DNA from: Bacillota bacterium
Lineage (GTDB): Bacteria > Bacillota > Clostridia > Christensenellales > SZUA-584
Length of the DNA stretch: 64,000 nucleotides
Direction: 5' to 3'
NCBI GenBank assembly: GCA_023460085.1
Contig: JAEWRI010000023.1
Span: 62,001 to 126,000 of the forward strand
The notes beneath the pieces are model-generated. The model did not search any database, was not told the origin of the DNA, and saw only the letters and a program-made list of their open reading frames with translations. Numbering within the stretch: position 1 is the stretch's first letter; every line of letters starts with the position of its first letter. This document shows, in pieces, positions 8,267 through 15,866 of this stretch. A program made the position numbers and the translations under genes.

Positions 8267-8827
8267 ATGAGTGAAATTCGTAAGGACATGGAAAACGTTT
8301 TAAGTGAGCTGTCTCAGGTGTTTATTGCCATGAATGATTCCGAAGTCGAAAAACTGGCGGATGCCATTACCCATGCGGCAAAGGTTTTCGTAGTAGGAGT
8401 GGGCCGCGTTCTGCTGTCGGCGCAGGCCTTTGTCAAGCGGCTTTGGCATATTGGAATACCGGCTTACTATGTGGGGCAGATTGACGAACCGGCTGCGACG
8501 TCGGATGATTTATTGATCGTGGTATCAAACAGCGGTGAATCGATTTTCCCGCTCGCGGTGGCAACAAAGGCGAGCGCACTGGGGGTCCCCATCGCTTACA
8601 TTGGCAGCAGCCCGGGCAGTTCTATCGGGCAGCTTTCCAGACTGAAGGTGGTTGTGCCGGTTGCAAGCAAGTTTGGAAACGAAGCCAGCGTAAAATCGGT
8701 GCAGCCCATGACGAGTCTTTTTGAACAGACAATTCTGATGCTGGGCGATATCATTGTATTGCGGCTCATCCACGAGAGAAATCTGAATGCGGGAAACATG
8801 TGGGGTTCACACGCGAATCTGGAATAG
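8267..8827 (+). CDS. SIS-domain protein, 6-phospho-3-hexuloisomerase (HxlB)-like
   Basis: A 186-residue SIS-fold protein of the HxlB type, which in the ribulose-monophosphate pathway interconverts 3-hexulose-6-phosphate and fructose-6-phosphate. Seen: GVGRVLLSAQAFVKRLWHIG (near residues 40-60), LLIVVSNSGES (about 85-95) and the C-terminal NLNAGNMWGSHANLE. The start is ATG 8267 after GGAGGG; an ATG at 8249 overlaps the previous stop and cannot be excluded. No HxlA-type synthase is visible here; the RPE-like epimerase in the first operon belongs to the same barrel superfamily. It likely delivers the locus product to fructose-6-phosphate, but this is inferred from family and context. Confidence 0.85.
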   Translation: MSEIRKDMENVLSELSQVFIAMNDSEVEKLADAITHAAKVFVVGVGRVLLSAQAFVKRLWHIGIPAYYVGQIDEPAATSDDLLIVVSNSGESIFPLAVATKASALGVPIAYIGSSPGSSIGQLSRLKVVVPVASKFGNEASVKSVQPMTSLFEQTILMLGDIIVLRLIHERNLNAGNMWGSHANLE

Positions 8828-9203
8828 CGAGACAAAATGTAACATTCCGTCACTCTACCCGAGGCCGCACTCAAGACAGGTTTGGACTTGGCATGGACTG
8901 CATTGCCGAGTTAATAAATGATAACCTGATTAATATAAAAACCCCTTTGTGTTATTGCGGTCACCGGGCAACTCCCGTTTTACAAGAACTTGTGAGTTTT
9001 TTGTTCGGCACTGTTCTCTGAATGTCACATGATTTTCGCGCAATTTTAGCCGCCATTAAACCGGATCATCTTTTAGAGTTCGATTTTTACCGCTTTTACT
9101 GCATTGGCATATCCCCCCCTCCCCGGCAAGAAATCCATAGTATTGAGAAGCGATTATTAGTATGCCGACAGACATGGTATAATGAAACAAGCAAGGTGAC
9201 AGT
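8828..9203. other. 376-bp intergenic stretch without a supported gene
   Basis: No reading frame here resembles a known protein. It holds a weak stem (8970-8998: AACTC...GAGTT with an inner ACAAG/CTTGT pair) followed by a T run to 9004, a possible terminator for the SIS gene. Near the end, TGGTATAAT (9175-9183) is an extended -10 element directing the decayed response-regulator gene. Confidence 0.5.
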
Positions 9204-9505
9204 ATGATTCGTATCCTTTTGGCTGATGATGACCCGCGAATACGTTCAATTTAAAGGAGTACTCACAGGCGGAGGACTCGGAGTTATTAGAAGCCGGTGA
9301 CGGCGAAGAAGCTCTAAATCTCTTTAGGGCAGAAGAACTTTCCCTTGTCGTCCTCGATGTCATGATGCCGAAGATGGACGGCTGGGCGGTGCTCAAGGAA
9401 ATCCGGAAAACCAGCCAGATCCCTGTTATACTGCTCACCGCCCGGAATGAGGAATATCGCTCTGAATGGTTGCCAAAATTCAAGCCGGGAATGGGAATAT
9501 GTTGA
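9204..9505 (+). pseudogene. Decayed OmpR-type response regulator (receiver domain remnant)
   Basis: The frame opens as MIRILLADDDPRIRSI and hits a stop at 9252. Shifting to the frame that contains 9248 restores NLKEYSQAEDSELLEAGDGEEALNLF, then LVVLDVMMPKMDGW with the phosphoacceptor Asp, and PVILLTARNEEY, before ending at a TGA at 9503 after a non-homologous tail. So one frameshift near 9248 and loss of everything after the middle of the receiver domain are seen; the winged-helix output domain is absent. An AAGGTGA ribosome-binding site and an extended -10 (9175-9183) are intact, which suggests recent decay. A working KdpE-like regulator lies 1.6 kb downstream. Confidence 0.85.
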
Positions 9506-9523
9506 TTCTTTTATATAAAGGCG

Positions 9524-9532
9524 TGCTATAAT
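9524..9532 (+). promoter_or_regulatory. Extended -10 promoter of the KdpD-like kinase
   Basis: TGCTATAAT (9524-9532) is a perfect extended -10. TTGATT at 9502-9507 is 19 bases upstream, a poor -35 spacing. Transcription would start around 9539, almost at the first ATG (9540), which favours translation from an ATG further inside. Confidence 0.65.
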
Positions 9533-9539
9533 ACATAAT

Positions 9540-11108
9540 ATGCTTAAGGCTGATTATATGAAAAGTATGAAGTATGACGATTTTTCTTTTCAACAGGTAA
9601 AGAAAAATAATACAAAAACTTCTCGGCGAGTACTTAGGAATGCAGCGATTACAGTAGGCATTGTTGCTCTGGCAACCCTTGTTTCGTTTGTCCTCAGGGC
9701 AGTTTTGCATCTTAACGAATCCAGTTACATTATTACATACATGCTGAGCGTTCTTCTTGTTTCTTACCTTACACAAGGATACACCTACGGGATAATCGCT
9801 TCGGTTATATCTGTTCTCGTGTTCAATTTCTTTTTCACAGAGCCGTATTACACGCTTATGACATACAGCCCGGAATATCCTATCACCTTTGTTGTGATGA
9901 TGATCGTTTCATTAATTACCAGCACATTGACGACACGCGTCAAGTTTGAGACGCAGCGCGCCGAACTCAGAGAAAAGAGGATGCGCATGCTTTACCAGCT
10001 TGAACGTGATCTTTTGGCGATAAGGGATATCAAGGAACTGGCGCAGGTTGCCGCAATAGACATTTCAAAGCTGTTCGGGAAATCGGTATTGGTGACAGTA
10101 TCAAACACCAGCGGTCAATGGGGCGGAGGTTATATTGAGGGCCAGAATGTATTTGATTCCGGCACGGAGATGAGCGCATGTATGGAAGCGTTTCGATCGG
10201 GCAATGCATGCGGAACAGGAACGCCGCTGTTCGGGGATAGCCGCGCATATTTTCAGCCCATAAAGGGCCAGCGCGGAGTGTTGGGAATCATCGGAATTGC
10301 ATTGCCGGACGGTTCACAGATACCCGAAAGTCAAAGAGTTTTCCCCGAGACTATCGGCGCACAAATCGCGCTGGTTATAGAACGCGAGATGATGTACGAA
10401 AGGCAGCAGCGCGCGCAGTTGGAAATCGAGCGCGAAAGGCTAAAGGGCGACTTGCTTCGCTCTGTTTCCCATGACTTGAGAACGCCCTTGGCCGGCATAC
10501 TGGGTGCCGCAAGTACGGTTATCGAGAATTATGAACAGCTGACGGATGAGGTGCGGAAAGACTTTTTGCAGGGGATTTGCACCGATGCGGAATGGCTCAA
10601 TCATCTGGTGGATAATATCTTGAGCATGACGCGTTTCAGCGAGGGAACGGTGATGCTGAAAAAAGAGATGGAAGCCGTCGAAGAACTGGTTGCCGGAGCT
10701 GTGCAGCGCATTAGGAAAAGAACGCAGAAAAAGGATATCACCATTTCGATACCGCACGAGTTGATCATGATTCCCGTCGAAGGTATACTCATTGAGCAGG
10801 TGCTGGTTAATTTATTGGAGAATGCGATAAAGCATACTCCGGAAAACGCAAAGGTTCATGTCACCGTCGAAAGTGAAGGCGGGAATATTATGTTCTCGGT
10901 TCATGATAACGGCCCTGGAATTCCCGAAGAAGAGCTCCCCCTGGTTTTCGAAAGATTCTTTACGTCGGCAAAGCAGGGACGTCGCGGGTTGGGCCTCGGA
11001 CTCGCGATCTGCAAATCCATCGTGGAGGCGCATGGCGGTACAATCATCGCGTTCAACGCTCCTGAAGGCGGGGCGGTATTTCGCTTTTGTTTGCCGGAAA
11101 AGGAGTAG
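9540..11108 (+). CDS. KdpD-like membrane sensor histidine kinase lacking the KdpD N-terminal domain
   Basis: Up to 522 residues. It begins with a DUF4118 region of three or four membrane helices (about residues 33-130), then a GAF-like region (about 165-280), a HisKA domain with H311 in SVSHDLRTPL, and HATPase boxes LLENAIKHTP, VHDNGPGIP and GRRGLGLGL. Canonical KdpD is about 900 residues with an N-terminal KdpD/Usp part that binds nucleotides; that part is absent. The start is uncertain: ATG 9540 lies at the predicted transcription start, while ATG 9558 has AAGG eight bases upstream. It is three bases from the KdpE-like gene. Its likely job is sensing K+ or osmotic state at the membrane. Confidence 0.9.
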   Translation: MLKADYMKSMKYDDFSFQQVKKNNTKTSRRVLRNAAITVGIVALATLVSFVLRAVLHLNESSYIITYMLSVLLVSYLTQGYTYGIIASVISVLVFNFFFTEPYYTLMTYSPEYPITFVVMMIVSLITSTLTTRVKFETQRAELREKRMRMLYQLERDLLAIRDIKELAQVAAIDISKLFGKSVLVTVSNTSGQWGGGYIEGQNVFDSGTEMSACMEAFRSGNACGTGTPLFGDSRAYFQPIKGQRGVLGIIGIALPDGSQIPESQRVFPETIGAQIALVIEREMMYERQQRAQLEIERERLKGDLLRSVSHDLRTPLAGILGAASTVIENYEQLTDEVRKDFLQGICTDAEWLNHLVDNILSMTRFSEGTVMLKKEMEAVEELVAGAVQRIRKRTQKKDITISIPHELIMIPVEGILIEQVLVNLLENAIKHTPENAKVHVTVESEGGNIMFSVHDNGPGIPEEELPLVFERFFTSAKQGRRGLGLGLAICKSIVEAHGGTIIAFNAPEGGAVFRFCLPEKE

Positions 11109-11111
11109 GCA

Positions 11112-11801
11112 ATGGAATCGCTGATACTGATTGCGGAAGATGAAAAACCGATACGGCATTTTATCAAGGTCTCGCTGGAGACGCAGAAATACCGCTGTCT
11201 AGAGGCGCAGGACGGCGCAAACGCACTGATGCTCATCACATCACACCATCCCGATATCGTCATACTCGACCTTGGCCTGCCGGATATGGATGGTCTGGAT
11301 GTGATTCGCAAGGTCAGGGAATGGTCGCAAGTGCCCATCATTGTCGTTTCGGCAAGGGGGCATGAACGAGAAAAGGTGGAAGCGCTGGACGCGGGAGCGG
11401 ATGACTATCTCACAAAGCCCTTTTCGGTACCGGAGCTGCTTGCGCGCATCCGCGTTGCACTGCGTCGATACACATCTGCCGCACAGCCCGAAGTCCCTGA
11501 TTTGTTTAAGCTGGATCGTTTGACGATAGATTTTGAGAAGCGTCGTGTCACATTGGATGACAAGCTTGTCCATCTGACGCCGACGGAGTATAATCTTCTC
11601 ACTCTTTTGGCTAGACACAGCGGAAAAGTAATGACTCATCGTTTCCTGATCGGCCAGGTCTGGGGCGCTTCGGTCTCCGATGATGCGCAAACCCTTCGGG
11701 TTTGCATGGGGAATCTGCGCCGTAAGATAGAAAAGGACACGGCGCAGCCCCGATACATTATCACTGAGGTGGGAGTGGGCTACCGCATGGTGGATGAATG
11801 A
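11112..11801 (+). CDS. KdpE-like OmpR family response regulator
   Basis: A 229-residue two-domain regulator. The receiver has the acidic pair E9/D10, phosphoacceptor D53 (VILDLGLPD), and K102 (DYLTKPF). The C-terminal winged helix includes LTPTEYNLLTLLARHSGKV, LIGQVWG and RRKIEKDTAQPRYIITEVGVGYRM, the KdpE style. It is cotranscribed with the KdpD-like kinase (3-base gap) and ends at a terminator. The next operon encodes Trk potassium uptake, and a KdpE-box-like sequence lies in front of it, so Trk regulation is the likely output. No kdpABC genes are present in the window. Confidence 0.93.
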   Translation: MESLILIAEDEKPIRHFIKVSLETQKYRCLEAQDGANALMLITSHHPDIVILDLGLPDMDGLDVIRKVREWSQVPIIVVSARGHEREKVEALDAGADDYLTKPFSVPELLARIRVALRRYTSAAQPEVPDLFKLDRLTIDFEKRRVTLDDKLVHLTPTEYNLLTLLARHSGKVMTHRFLIGQVWGASVSDDAQTLRVCMGNLRRKIEKDTAQPRYIITEVGVGYRMVDE

Positions 11802-11824
11802 TGTTTTTGCACGTATACAGGGAT

Positions 11825-11846
11825 AACCGCTGCGGCGGTTTTTTTA
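11825..11846 (+). terminator. Rho-independent terminator after the KdpE-like gene
   Basis: AACCGC and GCGGTT form a 6-bp stem with a TGCG loop, followed directly by a run of Ts (to 11846). It separates the two-component genes from the trk operon. Confidence 0.85.
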
Positions 11847-11883
11847 TACAATCTTTATGCCTCCCTTAGGGTTCATCACACCG

Positions 11884-11896
11884 TTTTTATACATTT
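11884..11896 (+). promoter_or_regulatory. KdpE-box-like sequence before the trk operon
   Basis: TTTTTATACATTT resembles the T-rich KdpE target of the E. coli kdp promoter (as I recall, TTTATACTTTTTTTACA). It lies 60 bases before the TPR gene and just downstream of the KdpDE-like pair. The match is partial. Confidence 0.4.
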
Positions 11897-11943
11897 CGTT
11901 CTATCATGTAATCAGCGAAGTAAGAAGGAAGGCTGAAAAGAAC

Positions 11944-12336
11944 ATGAAAAGAAAAGCGGTCTTGCCTGACGCGTTTTCCGAGGCGGTCAAAGAAGCGGCA
12001 ACTATTTTGAATGCGGGCAGGCTATATGAAGCGTTACAGGTCATTAAGGAAGCGCTCATTCTGAATACGGAGGCCGCGGAGCCACACAATCTTCTCGGCA
12101 TATTTTTCGAGATGAAAGGCGACGATGATAATGCCCGCAAACATTATCGGGCGGCTTACGCGCTTGATCCGACTTATAAACCCGCATGCCGCAACTTAGA
12201 AAGACTGGTTGAATTCGTATGGGGCCCTGTCAGCCGGAAATATGATTTTGGTGTTGAGCTTCAGGGAGAAGGCGAAACAACCCGGTCCAATGATGCGGTT
12301 TCGGACTTGGGCCGCCAAGGGCTTGGAATCGTATAA
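11944..12336 (+). CDS. Small TPR protein heading the trk operon
   Basis: A 130-residue cytoplasmic protein with about two tetratricopeptide repeats (residues about 12-80: ILNAGRLYEALQVIKEAL, then AAEPHNLLGIFFEMKGDDDNARKHYRAAYALDPTY). The C-terminal 50 residues are not recognised. ATG 11944 begins MKRKAVLPDAF, with AAGGAAGG upstream at a rather long spacing; a frame to 11857 would add an unrelated hydrophobic leader. It lies 19 bases before the first trkA-like gene. TPR proteins are protein-binding scaffolds; a role in assembling or regulating the Trk complex is inference from position only. Confidence 0.7.
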   Translation: MKRKAVLPDAFSEAVKEAATILNAGRLYEALQVIKEALILNTEAAEPHNLLGIFFEMKGDDDNARKHYRAAYALDPTYKPACRNLERLVEFVWGPVSRKYDFGVELQGEGETTRSNDAVSDLGRQGLGIV

Positions 12337-12355
12337 TTTAAGGGAGTTTATATAT

Positions 12356-12985
12356 ATGTATATCATCATAGCGGGCTGCAGAAAAATCGGCTCTAATCTT
12401 GCGCTGATGCTGTCTGAGGAAAATCACGACGTCGTGGTCATTGACAGCGATCCAAATAATTTCGACTTTCTCGGTTCCGGTTTTAATGGGGTGACTATTG
12501 CGGGTATGCCGATCGACGAGGATGTGCTCCGCAATGCCGGTATAGAGAACGCGGATGCGCTGGCGGCTGTTACCAACGATGACAATATGAACGTGATGGT
12601 ATCTGAAATCGCGCGGGATCTGTTTCATGTTCCTGCTGTAATTACACGGCTGTATGATCCCGAACGTGAAATGGTCTTTAAAAAGATGGGGCTAACCACG
12701 ATCTGCCCGACGACACTGGCGGTTGACAGACTCAAAAACATGCTGATTCCACAGGGCGAGCTAGTAACACTGGATATCGCTGGTACGTCTGTCCGCTTTC
12801 TTATCACAAAACCCGCAAGGCGTCTTTGGGGCAAAAGCCTGTCTGAAGCGAAAGGGCCATTTGTATTCGGGATTATCAGAAAGGGCCGTTTCCAATTTGG
12901 CTGTGCCAAAACCGTCATCCTTGAGGACGACGCGCTGGTTATCCCTGAATATGCCGGGCAGGAAGGTGAGGCAGCATGTATATAA
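12356..12985 (+). CDS. TrkA-like RCK subunit with altered nucleotide-binding loop
   Basis: A 209-residue RCK protein (TrkA_N plus TrkA_C) of the kind that gates TrkH/KtrB potassium channels on the cytoplasmic side. The N-terminal Rossmann loop reads AGCRKIGSNLA: the second glycine of GxGxxG is Arg, whereas the adjacent paralogue keeps GGGKVG. The acidic end of beta-2 (VVIDSDP) is retained. The start ATG 12356 has AAGGGAG nine bases upstream and begins MYIIIAG, parallel to the next gene. Its end overlaps that gene by 10 bases. With two RCK genes, the ring is probably heteromeric, one type of site being impaired in NAD(H)/ATP binding. That functional reading is inference. Confidence 0.9.
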   Translation: MYIIIAGCRKIGSNLALMLSEENHDVVVIDSDPNNFDFLGSGFNGVTIAGMPIDEDVLRNAGIENADALAAVTNDDNMNVMVSEIARDLFHVPAVITRLYDPEREMVFKKMGLTTICPTTLAVDRLKNMLIPQGELVTLDIAGTSVRFLITKPARRLWGKSLSEAKGPFVFGIIRKGRFQFGCAKTVILEDDALVIPEYAGQEGEAACI

Positions 12986-13641
12986 TCATCGTGGGCGGCG
13001 GCAAGGTGGGCTACTATCTCGCCAAAACGCTGGCGCCGGAGAAGCATCGGATTATGCTGATTGAGGAAGACTGTCAATTGTGTGAGAAGATCGCCTGCGA
13101 GCTTATTGACCTTGGCGTCGGACTGATTCATGGTGACGGTACGGACATCAAGTATCTTAAGGACGCGGAAATCGAAAAAGCGGATTTGCTGATTGCGGTG
13201 ACCGGGCACGATCAGAACAACCTTGTTGCATGCCAGCTGGCTAAGAACTATTTTGGTGTGGCGCGGACCATCGCCCGCGTGAACAATCCGAAAAATATTA
13301 ACGTGTTTAAGCGATTGGGCGTGGACTCGACCGTCAGCAGCACCGCGCATATTGCGGACATCATTGAGCAGGAAGTCGACTGGGCAGGCATCAACCGCAT
13401 GCTTGCGGAAAGAGTCGGGGATGTGCGGATCAGAGAATTTGCGGTGGCGGAAGCGTCATTATCCGTGGGGAAAAGGGTTGAGGCTTTGAGTATGCCAAAA
13501 GGTACGATATTAATCTCCGTGGTACGTGATAAGGAAGCAATTATACCGAACGGCCAGACAAAGATATTCGCTGGAGATATCGTGGTGGCCTTGACGAACG
13601 AAGGCAATATGCCCAAGGTGGCGTCCTATTTCCTGGGTTAA
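12976..13641 (+). CDS. trkA: TrkA-like potassium uptake regulatory (RCK) subunit
   Basis: A 221-residue RCK protein with an intact nucleotide loop IVGGGKVGYYLAKTL (residues 5-19), the acidic LIEEDC beta-2 end, HGDGTD (about 52-57) and LIAVTGHDQNN, and a C-terminal TrkA_C domain (about 145-221). It binds nucleotides and controls K+ flux through TrkH at the inner membrane. It starts within the previous gene. A 33-codon membrane peptide gene and trkH follow. Confidence 0.93.
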   Translation: MYIIIVGGGKVGYYLAKTLAPEKHRIMLIEEDCQLCEKIACELIDLGVGLIHGDGTDIKYLKDAEIEKADLLIAVTGHDQNNLVACQLAKNYFGVARTIARVNNPKNINVFKRLGVDSTVSSTAHIADIIEQEVDWAGINRMLAERVGDVRIREFAVAEASLSVGKRVEALSMPKGTILISVVRDKEAIIPNGQTKIFAGDIVVALTNEGNMPKVASYFLG

Positions 13642-13652
13642 CGGGGGCTGAA

Positions 13653-13754
13653 ATGAAGAAGGTTTTTGGCTATGTTTCAGGCGTAATTGCGGAAATCATA
13701 TTCGCCGGGGTGCTGATACTCATTGGGTTTCTGATTTCTCTGCTGGCTTTGTGA
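13653..13754 (+). CDS. 33-residue single-pass membrane peptide between trkA and trkH
   Basis: ATG 13653 opens MKKVFGYVSGVIAEII and continues through a strongly hydrophobic stretch to a TGA at 13752. Nearly all of residues 8-33 could span the membrane once, with two Lys at the N-terminus favouring an N-in orientation. CGGGGG lies six bases before the start, and the stop is six bases before trkH, whose own GAGGGG site overlaps it, so the spacing fits a translated operon member. I do not recognise a family. Size and position recall KdpF, the 29-residue KdpABC-stabilising peptide, but no sequence relation is claimed. Confidence 0.65.
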   Translation: MKKVFGYVSGVIAEIIFAGVLILIGFLISLLAL

Positions 13755-13760
13755 GGGGTT

Positions 13761-15284
13761 ATGATAGAAAAGCATGTGAGCCGATTGTACCCGATCTGCT
13801 ATTATATTGGTATTGTCATTATCGGGCTGGGCGCAATACAATACATCCCGATTCTGGTCTCGGCAGTATATGCTGAATGGGAAATACTGTATGATTTTGT
13901 TATCAGCAGTTCCATCGCTTTAATTATCGGCGGTACCATGATGCTGGGTTTTAATAAATACAAGCATCAGCATCTGAGCTGGGGCGAAGGCATGATTGTG
14001 GCGGCTGGCGCATGGTTTGCAGGCATGCTGCTTTGTGCCCTGCCGTACTATTTAAGCGGCAATTATCTGTCTTACTTGGACTGCTGCTTTGATGTGATGA
14101 GCGGTTTTACCACCACGGGGCTGGCGCTGATACAAGACATGGATCACATATCAAACGGCATCAACATGTGGCGGCTGCTTCTCACCTTCGTGGGCGGCCA
14201 AGGTATGGTCGTTCTCGCATTGACGTTTTTGATTAAGGGTACCAACGGCGCTTATAAAATGTATGTGGGCGAAGCGAAAGACGAGCGGCTGATGCCGAAC
14301 GCCATCAGCACCGCAAGGCACATTTGGCTGATTAGCCTTATCTATCTGGGCGTCGGCACACTGGTGCAATGGATCGCCGGTATTGTGGCGGGCATGTCTG
14401 TTGGCCGGGCGTTTATTCACGGCCTGTGGATATTCATGTCCGCCTGGAGCACGGGAGGTTTTGCGCCGATGTCGCAAAGCATTCTCTATTACCACAGCGC
14501 GTTTTATGAGATTGTGACAATGGTGTTCTTTATCATCGGCTCGTTTAACTTCGCGTTGCACTACGCCGTTATGACGGGCAGAAGGGGCGAGCTGCGGCGC
14601 AATATTGAGACGGTGACTTTTACCATTACGGTCACTGTGCTGACCCTCATCGCCACACTGGGGCTACTGCAGAATGGTATCTATACCGACGTGGTCTCCA
14701 TGTTCCGCAAAGGGTTCTATCAGCTCATATCCGGCCATACGACGACTGGCTTTATGACCATCTATGCCAGGCAGTTCTACTTTGAGTGGGGCGATATCGC
14801 GCTGTTTGCAATCATGATAGCCATGCTTTTCGGCGCAAGCGCCTGTTCCACAGCGGGCGGCTTTAAGGGGTTGCGTATCGGCATCATCGTTAATGCTTTT
14901 AAGAAGGATATTCACCAGATGGTGCTGCCCGAGTCTGCGATATCCGTTAAAAAGTATCACCATATCAAAGATGTTGTGCTGGAGGATAAGGTGGTGCGCA
15001 GCGCATTTCTGATTGTGTTTGCATACATCGTGACTTTTACGCTGGGAACGCTGGTGGGAATGCTCTGCGGCTATCCGTTTGCGGAGTCAGCGTTTGAATC
15101 CGCTTCTGTCACAGGAAATGTGGGACTCAGTATCGGTCTCACTAGTGCCGCCATGCCCGCGGTATTGAAGCTGACCTATATACTGATTATGTGGCTGGCG
15201 CGGCTCGAGTTTATGTCGATATTGGCGCTGGGCGTCTATGTTGCAACGAAGGTGAAGAAAAGATGCGAAAGAAAATTTCTATAA
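13761..15284 (+). CDS. trkH: TrkH potassium uptake channel subunit
   Basis: A 507-residue integral membrane protein of the TrkH/KtrB superfamily. The four selectivity-filter loops are visible: GFTTTG (115-120), WSTGGFAP (near 232-239), GHTTTGFM (near 331) and VTGNVGLSIG (near 454). Helices surround each loop. With the two TrkA-like subunits it makes a gated K+ uptake system at the cytoplasmic membrane. The start ATG 13761 follows GAGGGG. Its last 22 bases overlap the next gene, so the operon continues. Confidence 0.95.
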   Translation: MIEKHVSRLYPICYYIGIVIIGLGAIQYIPILVSAVYAEWEILYDFVISSSIALIIGGTMMLGFNKYKHQHLSWGEGMIVAAGAWFAGMLLCALPYYLSGNYLSYLDCCFDVMSGFTTTGLALIQDMDHISNGINMWRLLLTFVGGQGMVVLALTFLIKGTNGAYKMYVGEAKDERLMPNAISTARHIWLISLIYLGVGTLVQWIAGIVAGMSVGRAFIHGLWIFMSAWSTGGFAPMSQSILYYHSAFYEIVTMVFFIIGSFNFALHYAVMTGRRGELRRNIETVTFTITVTVLTLIATLGLLQNGIYTDVVSMFRKGFYQLISGHTTTGFMTIYARQFYFEWGDIALFAIMIAMLFGASACSTAGGFKGLRIGIIVNAFKKDIHQMVLPESAISVKKYHHIKDVVLEDKVVRSAFLIVFAYIVTFTLGTLVGMLCGYPFAESAFESASVTGNVGLSIGLTSAAMPAVLKLTYILIMWLARLEFMSILALGVYVATKVKKRCERKFL

Positions 15285-15751
15285 TAATCGCTGTTGTTAT
15301 CTGCTTCTGCCCTGCGATGTCTCTGGCAAGCGGTGTGGAAGTGACAAGCAGTGACCTGATCAACAACGCCGGAGACTTTGACGGAAAAGAAATCGTTTAT
15401 ACCGGCGAAGTCATCGGAGACATTTTATCACGCGGAGAGTATTCATGGATCAATGTCAGTGACGGCAGCAATGCTATCGGCGTATGGGTGCAAACCGATG
15501 ATATCAGCGCTATTGATAGCCTAGGCGGCTATACGACGCACGGAGATACGGTCAGGATCACCGGCGTGTTCAACCGCGCCTGCCCGGTGCATGGCGGCGA
15601 TATGGATATTCATGCTGACAGCATTGAGCTCGTTGAGGAGGGGTACAAAGTAGCGCATTTTACGCCGGCTTGGGAAGTCATAACAGCTCCGATTCTGCTT
15701 GCAGGCGCTGCGGTATGTTTAATGCTTGTTATAAAGAATAAGAAAAGATGA
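15263..15751 (+). CDS. Exported OB-fold protein with C-terminal membrane anchor
   Basis: A 162-residue protein with a signal peptide (RKKISIIIAVVICFCPAMSLAS), a central domain of about residues 28-125 resembling an OB-fold (DLINNAGDFDGKEIVYTGEVIG, then WINVSDGSNAIGVWV and DTVRITGVFNRACPVHGG) and a C-terminal helix ending in KNKKR. The charge pattern puts the domain outside the cell. ATG 15263 lies inside the end of trkH after GAAGGTGAAG, so it is coupled to trkH. I do not know a function; linkage suggests an accessory of the Trk complex. No terminator is clear after it, and 15752-15866 shows nothing else. Confidence 0.7.
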   Translation: MRKKISIIIAVVICFCPAMSLASGVEVTSSDLINNAGDFDGKEIVYTGEVIGDILSRGEYSWINVSDGSNAIGVWVQTDDISAIDSLGGYTTHGDTVRITGVFNRACPVHGGDMDIHADSIELVEEGYKVAHFTPAWEVITAPILLAGAAVCLMLVIKNKKR

Positions 15752-15866
15752 TGAGATATCAGATGTTGTTTAATTGTTTTTATCTATCCGTATCTGAAGG
15801 CAGGACACTTGAGCTGCGGAATACTGCGTGTGCTGCTTAATAAAGCAGTCCATCGGGTATAGTTCC

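Noticed and set aside
9022..9207. 61-codon frame before the decayed response regulator
   Set aside because: No ribosome-binding site, no recognisable sequence, and it overlaps the remnant's promoter.
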